Of a stretch of 64,000 nucleotides of DNA, positions 58,976 to 64,000 are shown piece after piece. Below the pieces are notes generated by a model. It was not told where the DNA came from. It saw only the letters and a list, made by a program, of their open reading frames with translations, and made no database searches. This DNA comes from Apiosordaria backusii. Lineage: Eukaryota > Ascomycota > Sordariomycetes > Sordariales > Lasiosphaeriaceae. How positions within the stretch are numbered: position 1 is the first letter of the stretch; each line of letters opens with the position of its first letter. The DNA is taken from the NCBI GenBank assembly GCA_030549205.1, contig JAUKTV010000002.1, positions 2,914,001 through 2,978,000 of the forward strand, given 5' to 3'. The position numbers were made by a program, and so were the translations under genes.

Positions 58976-61900
58976 ATGCTTGGGAAGCTTTTCAACCTCG
59001 GTGCGGCCGCCGGGACAGGGGCCCTATCCTCGGGCCAGGCATCTTCGCATAGGCCATTCTCGCTCGAGTCGGTACAGGAAGACATCCACACGAGAAACCT
59101 GCTCTTTCCCGATCCGCAAGACTTGTTTGAGCATCGCGCCAACCAACTCTACCCCTTATCCAGCATCTCCTCGCCCCCTACCAGCTCCTCCACGAACGCG
59201 TTCGATTACAATGGCGACATCGACCTGGGCGTGCAGGATGTTCGCATTATTATCATGCAAGATGCGCTGAGTTCGGTTGCCGCTTCATTGCTATATGACA
59301 GCCAGGCTCCTCCTCCCGTCCCGGCCGGATATGCGGATCGCCCCTCTGCCACGGCCGGCTCCTATTCAGTCCAAGAGCCGAGGCGGACTCCCGGATTACC
59401 CCGGAAGCCCCCGATAACCACCACGGGGCGCCCCATTGTCATACAGCAGGGAAACTCCAAACCCAGGCAGGGTGCTTTTGATCGGAGGCCGTCAGTCCAT
59501 AGCCGTACCCAGGGTTATGTCGAAAGCGAGTCTCAGCGTGCATGGCGGGAGTATCGGGAGGAATTGGCCACTTTTTCCAGCTGCATATTCGGTAATTCGG
59601 AGCTCATGGCTTACAAAGGAACATCCACCAAAGTTCATGTTGTGCCATCCGAGGCGCGGCCGCTCGAGAGCAGCACCATCTTCTCAGATGGCCGCAGCTC
59701 CATGGGCAGATCCAGCATGAGGGCAAGCAGACTCTCGCAGTCGTTTTCGTCGGAAAATCCACCCCCGATGACCACACCACCTACACCTGGCGTCGCAAGT
59801 CGGGGCTATGAGCGCAAGAAGGTGCTGATAACGAGGCTGTTTCCGGTAAACCTGCCTCTAGATGAGGAGGTGACGCCTGTCGGAACTGAAGACAGCACTA
59901 GCTATCCCTTTCCTCCAACCTCAGACGACAACAAGGCCAAGAAAAAGAAGTTCCAGCCCAAACAGAAACGTACACCAATGTACGCTGTCGCTTTGATCAT
60001 CAGCCTCCCCCCGCCTCCTCATTCAACCACAGCGCCATCAGCTAGGTCCGCATTTAGGGGCTCTCATTCGTATACAGAGCAAGATTCGTTCCTGTCATCA
60101 TTTAGTTCAGCCCGGCGCTCTGGATGGACGCTGGTCGGTAATCCAGGTGGCTATGCGGCCGACTCCTTTGAGACCAGTTTCAGCAGTGACATGGAAGATC
60201 AGATTGACAGCATCACTCAACACTGGGACATTATCATGCGGACATTAACTCATCTGCAGTCGAAAGCAGCCGCAGTTATCTTTCAGATGCTCAGGCAGGC
60301 TGATCTAACCTCTCCGGACCCGCTGCCAAATCTTCCGCACAGGGCAAGAGCACTATCCATGTCTGGTCGCCGTAGCGAGGATGGTGCTCCTATCAAGCCC
60401 CCCAAAACGAATGCGAAACCGATCACTCTGCTGCCCAACTGCTTACTCGACAATCGACATATCAAAGAAGAAGTAAATGCTGCCAAGACCAGAATTGTGG
60501 CAGGCATTCGGGCCTCTCGTGTGACCACGGGACAGAACCGCTGGCCTATATGGCGAGACGAAGTCCGTAGTGTCGCCAAATGGGCTGGTGGGAAAGAGCA
60601 GGGCTTCTTCATCTACACATTGCTGACCGGTTTCTTGGCAACGCATACCGACTGGCTCCAGGCGCTCAGCCCTCATGACTACCGTCGGAAGTATTTCTTG
60701 CAGAAAAAGGCCAAGGCAGAGGAAGACAATCTGGTACCCGCTCGCACCATCATCGTGAGCGATAACAAGATTGCGGCTCGGCGGTTGATCTTCCTGTTAG
60801 CTGCCTTCTTGCCTGCATCGCAGCAAATTCCCACCGTCAGAGCCCACCGACCAAGCACTTCGACGTCCTTTGGCACCCTCTCTCAGTCCCCTCCTTCTTT
60901 TGTTGTTCCAATACTGAAGGAGGAATCATTACGTCGTAAAATAAATCGACGAACGGGCTCGAGGGTGCCTTCGCATTCACGCAATCTTAGTTTACAGTCA
61001 CAACATGCTCGTGGAACTGGGATCCCGCCTCCCTTGGCCCATCTGAGCATGGAGGGGCGACACGAGCGGCGGTCGTCAGATGCCACGTCAATGCGAACTG
61101 CCCATCTCCCGATCAGGGGCACCGACCCAAATATACGCAAAAGTAGTACTGCCACAACCGCAACCATTACTGCAGAGACTAGCGTCCCGCACTTTGCCAC
61201 AGCCCAGCCGGTTGATCTTTTTTCGCAAGGCCGACCTGGAAGCAGCAACAGTGTTGCCGCAAACGACCTCAAACGTCTCACCAGGGAAGACAGTGCAGCG
61301 GCTAATGAGCGTAGGCAAAGCTCACGATGGAGTGTCATCAGTGGCCTTTGGAACACGCGGAGAAGAGATTCTATAACCAAAGCCCCTGATTCGACTGAAG
61401 AACAAAACGACGCCCCTGGGTCCCCAACTAAAACACGGCGGCCCTCTGGTGTAGCTCTCACCAGGGCGTCCCCAGAATCTGGAAAGGTTTCGGGGGCCAA
61501 CCCACCCGGCGATGCTCAGATATCCTCTCCAGTAAGTGGGGAAGGAGATTCTACTTCTCCAGCGCGAACTCCAGCAGACACTTTTGGGCTGTCTGATCAG
61601 ACAAACCCACCTCCCAAATTGCAAAGGACCCCGGATCCGTCAGGTGCATTCGAGTCACCGGTCAAGACTTCCATCAACATCCACGATGGCGTGATTGATG
61701 TTGATATCCCATTGCCAGATTTTCTTACCACGTTTGAGAGCGCCGTGAGCTCTCCCTCCAGCAGCGGCTACCTGTCAGCGGCTGGTTTCGGTTCTGGACT
61801 TGACAGCTTTGAGCAATCGTGCCGCTTCTCTGCTGACGGAGACGTCCCTCTAAATGTCGCTGGCTGGCTGCAGCAGTATCATCCGGACTTCGTGCTGCAG

Positions 61901-62647
61901 GCCGTGCCAGTGCAGAATGATTTGATCAAGCAAATCAAGGCATCAATGCGGGCCGAGCCTACTCCACAAGTGTTGCCTGACGCCTCCTCGGCCGATAGTG
62001 ACACAGAGAGATGGGTAGACATCAGCTCCGCCATTGTGGCCGACACAACTACGTTTACGATAACTCGCATTCATTACCGCCGCCTGGTTAAGCCCGGCTA
62101 CACAGACTGGTCTTTCGGTGCCAGGACACCTTCACCCCACGTAACTCCTCTCACGCCCGCCCGGACTCCCGCCGAGGCACCGGTACGAGATGAATTTATT
62201 GAGGAGCTCATTGTCAGCCTCGACGAAACTCTCATGGAAGCCATTGAGAAGGTCATGGCAGCAGGAGGCGCCGACATGATGAGCAAAGCCAGCTCGTCGT
62301 GTTCGTCACGGTCGACAAGCAAGCGCAGGGAGAGAAGCAACAGCACTTCCACGCAAGGAGATGCTCGCTCTGCTCATAATCCGCATCACCATGGCCTCGG
62401 GGGAGGAGTGCTGCCGGAAGCCCCGCGCTCACGGTGCAAGACTGTGTTGTTGGGGGCTTTGGAAGAAATAATACTGGACGTGATTGACGACAAGAAACAT
62501 GAGCAACTACAACAGCACGAGGATGGGCCACCCACAACAGCGACAAGAGCATCAACAACAATAGACAAGGGCAAGGAAAGCATACTGCGGGAAGCAGTTA
62601 GGGATTGGTTAGACGGTGTGGAGCGCGATAGCAGATTCATGGATTGA
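58976..62647 (+). CDS. lst4: Lst4 / folliculin-interacting protein (FNIP)-like protein
   Basis: Single exon, 1,223 residues. Lst4 pairs with Lst7 (folliculin) as a GAP for Gtr2 and promotes TORC1 activation at the vacuole. The start MLGKLFNLGAAAGTGALSSG leads to the conserved N-terminal longin/DENN part: RNLLFPDPQDLFEHRANQLY, DIDLGVQDVRIIIMQDALSS at about 77-97, and EREKK-like GYERKKVLITRLFPVNLPLD and YAVALIISLPPP. A middle block is rich in conserved-looking hydrophobics (NRWPIWRDEVRSVAKWAGGK, FFIYTLLTGFLATHTDWLQA, SDNKIAARRLIFLLAAFLPA), followed by ~350 Ser/Arg-rich, probably disordered residues, and a C-terminal domain (VPLNVAGWLQQYHPDFVLQA, RDEFIEELIVSLDETLMEAI, LLGALEEIILDVIDD). The frame is open upstream to 58928, but without an ATG, so 58976 is chosen. 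Assignment is from recognised blocks; paralogous DENN proteins are less likely. Confidence 0.82.
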   Translation: MLGKLFNLGAAAGTGALSSGQASSHRPFSLESVQEDIHTRNLLFPDPQDLFEHRANQLYPLSSISSPPTSSSTNAFDYNGDIDLGVQDVRIIIMQDALSSVAASLLYDSQAPPPVPAGYADRPSATAGSYSVQEPRRTPGLPRKPPITTTGRPIVIQQGNSKPRQGAFDRRPSVHSRTQGYVESESQRAWREYREELATFSSCIFGNSELMAYKGTSTKVHVVPSEARPLESSTIFSDGRSSMGRSSMRASRLSQSFSSENPPPMTTPPTPGVASRGYERKKVLITRLFPVNLPLDEEVTPVGTEDSTSYPFPPTSDDNKAKKKKFQPKQKRTPMYAVALIISLPPPPHSTTAPSARSAFRGSHSYTEQDSFLSSFSSARRSGWTLVGNPGGYAADSFETSFSSDMEDQIDSITQHWDIIMRTLTHLQSKAAAVIFQMLRQADLTSPDPLPNLPHRARALSMSGRRSEDGAPIKPPKTNAKPITLLPNCLLDNRHIKEEVNAAKTRIVAGIRASRVTTGQNRWPIWRDEVRSVAKWAGGKEQGFFIYTLLTGFLATHTDWLQALSPHDYRRKYFLQKKAKAEEDNLVPARTIIVSDNKIAARRLIFLLAAFLPASQQIPTVRAHRPSTSTSFGTLSQSPPSFVVPILKEESLRRKINRRTGSRVPSHSRNLSLQSQHARGTGIPPPLAHLSMEGRHERRSSDATSMRTAHLPIRGTDPNIRKSSTATTATITAETSVPHFATAQPVDLFSQGRPGSSNSVAANDLKRLTREDSAAANERRQSSRWSVISGLWNTRRRDSITKAPDSTEEQNDAPGSPTKTRRPSGVALTRASPESGKVSGANPPGDAQISSPVSGEGDSTSPARTPADTFGLSDQTNPPPKLQRTPDPSGAFESPVKTSINIHDGVIDVDIPLPDFLTTFESAVSSPSSSGYLSAAGFGSGLDSFEQSCRFSADGDVPLNVAGWLQQYHPDFVLQAVPVQNDLIKQIKASMRAEPTPQVLPDASSADSDTERWVDISSAIVADTTTFTITRIHYRRLVKPGYTDWSFGARTPSPHVTPLTPARTPAEAPVRDEFIEELIVSLDETLMEAIEKVMAAGGADMMSKASSSCSSRSTSKRRERSNSTSTQGDARSAHNPHHHGLGGGVLPEAPRSRCKTVLLGALEEIILDVIDDKKHEQLQQHEDGPPTTATRASTTIDKGKESILREAVRDWLDGVERDSRFMD

Positions 62648-64000
62648 TTGATACCCCTTTTATTTTCACTTCCTTTTTCTCTTGTCCTTTTTGCATTATT
62701 TCATCTCTTTTTCTTTTATACTTGTGCATTATGGACGGTGGGGCTGGTGAGGATGGAAGGCTCGCATTCTTTTGGGAGCATTGTTGGGATTTCAACATCA
62801 TTTTCATTCTATTTATCTTTTTGACGAAGGGGAGAAGTATACACGCGCTTTGCATGTTGTTTACTTTTCTTCTGGTTCATCAGGCAGCTCACACACTAAT
62901 TTCATCACTTATCTATGCATTTATCAGGAAGTTTTGGTTTGCTTGGTTGGCCGGGTGGCACATGGATGAGCGTGGGGAGTCCTTTAGAAATATCATTCGA
63001 TTCAATAAACTACGTTTAACATGCCTCACCTTAACTTCCTGTGCCTCAAGAAAAGACCTAAACTGCCGTGCTGGTTTGCCGTGCTGAGCGTTGGCTCTGC
63101 AGTGTGCTGGGTTGTGTGTGATATCTGCACTGCTTTGCACACGGATGGGGGAAGTACCCGATCCCAGACGTATATCAGCTTCAAAATATTACCTGGAAGA
63201 GCGCTAAAGATATGCACAGCACGGATATATACCCGCGCCGTTAATAACACAACGAAACCGGGTCAGTCGGTGATAGTTCTTTTTCACATTCAGGACCGGT
63301 TTCTCGTTTGGAAATTTGGAGAGGTTTTTGGTCCCAAGGGTGGGAAAAAGCAATTCATATCGGGAGTTGATACCGAGAAGCACGTTGTACATACATTGCA
63401 CATTGCTTCTTACGGTACCTTGCCTGCAGCCTGAGACGACCAATCGTTAACGTTCAGCATTACCTACCTTACCTTACCGGCGTACCTACAGACAAAACCG
63501 GAAGAAGAAGGCAAGTGCATACATATGCGAGGCCAGAGATGAGGTCTGGATGGGAATTGGGGGTTTCCTACTTGAGAAAATATAGACGAATCGAGATGTA
63601 GGGCTTGCCTTGCGTAGATTTGTGGATTTGGTACATCTATCTAGATGTTAACTACTTTTGAGACCTCAAGTACCTAGGTACAAAGACAACACAAGACAGC
63701 AAGGTAAATCACCAGTCTATCCAGTTACCAAACAAACCCGGACTGACTTTTCGGCACTGGACCGCTTCCTGGCACCGTGAGCAATTCTCTCTCTCTCTCT
63801 CTCTCTTCCCTCTGACGCCTGACACGAAACCATGATATGACATGACATACCTTAACAAGTAAGATATCTCGAAAATAATCGGCTCTTCTCACTAAAGCTT
63901 GCAAACTTACCGGGATACGTTACAGGCCAGGCGAAAAGAAGAAAACGTTGCCATACTGCCCGTCATGATCTCTCCGTATTTTAGACATGAGAAGTAACAG
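62648..64000. other. 3' flank and intergenic to window end
   Basis: No gene recognised. The T-rich 62650-62720 segment is the likely 3' UTR of the Lst4-like gene. The frame at 62644-63087 overlaps reverse-strand frames and has no motif. A CT microsatellite lies at 63786-63806. Confidence 0.4.
63786..63806. repeat. CT dinucleotide microsatellite
   Basis: About ten CT repeats, uninterrupted, in non-coding DNA. Confidence 0.85.

Noticed and set aside
1..64000. CRISPR arrays, rRNA genes, secondary-metabolite core enzymes, integrated viral genes
   Set aside because: Looked for by motif reading; none seen.

Overview
The window reads as nuclear DNA of a filamentous ascomycete (Pezizomycotina), most likely a Sordariomycete. 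Genes carry short GT-AG introns of about 50-95 bases with CTRAC-type branch sites, they sit on both strands without operons, the tRNA gene has an intron just after the anticodon, and the proteins are typical of this group (Sec5, Stu1, Iml1, Lst4, NAD-IDH subunit 2). The class-level call is inference from protein character, not from a search.

Layout. 1-389 (-): 5' end of a MET13-type methylenetetrahydrofolate reductase cut by the window edge. 2148-2233 (-): tRNA-Ala(AGC) with a 13-nt intron. 2647-6466 (-): ROG1/DUF676 lipase-like serine esterase whose frame breaks twice. 7643-10167 (+): four-exon transcription factor with two zinc modules. 11578-14829 (-): exocyst subunit SEC5, divergent from 15525-16991 (+): mitochondrial NAD-isocitrate dehydrogenase subunit 2. 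17000-24500 is gene-poor: two degenerate minisatellites, a fold-back element fragment and one 84-aa gene (22186-22504). 24524-27060 (-): cysteinyl-tRNA synthetase. 28531-29688 (+): membrane-anchored acidic protein of unknown function. 31021-34488 (-): CLASP/STU1, divergent from 35166-36124 (+): basic-secretory-protein family metallopeptidase. 36200-39250: two copies of a fold-back element bracketing a four-exon DUF6594 membrane protein (37692-38892). 39608-40066: doubtful small gene. 40854-42894 (-): vacuolar CAX-type Ca2+/H+ antiporter. 45378-51134 (-): IML1, divergent from 52522-54142 (+): ZRC1/COT1-type zinc transporter. 54143-58975 is a 4.8-kb gene-less stretch. 58976-62647 (+): Lst4/FNIP-like protein.

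How the genes fit together. Most are ordinary housekeeping genes for secretion and cytoskeleton (SEC5, STU1), metabolism (MTHFR, IDH2, CysRS) and vacuolar metal/calcium storage (CAX, ZRC1-like). IML1 (GAP subunit of SEACIT) and the Lst4-like protein (partner of Lst7) are two opposing regulators of the Rag GTPases that control TORC1; their occurrence 7.8 kb apart may be chance.

The most notable non-gene features are a small family of fold-back (MITE-like) elements near 23.6, 36.3 and 39.1 kb, a 66-bp minisatellite, guanine runs at the 3' ends of minus-strand genes, and three or four reading-frame breaks that are all exactly one base short at or near G/C runs, which points to assembly undercalls or young indels. 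I found no CRISPR, rRNA, phage or recognisable biosynthetic cluster. All intron boundaries were read by eye.
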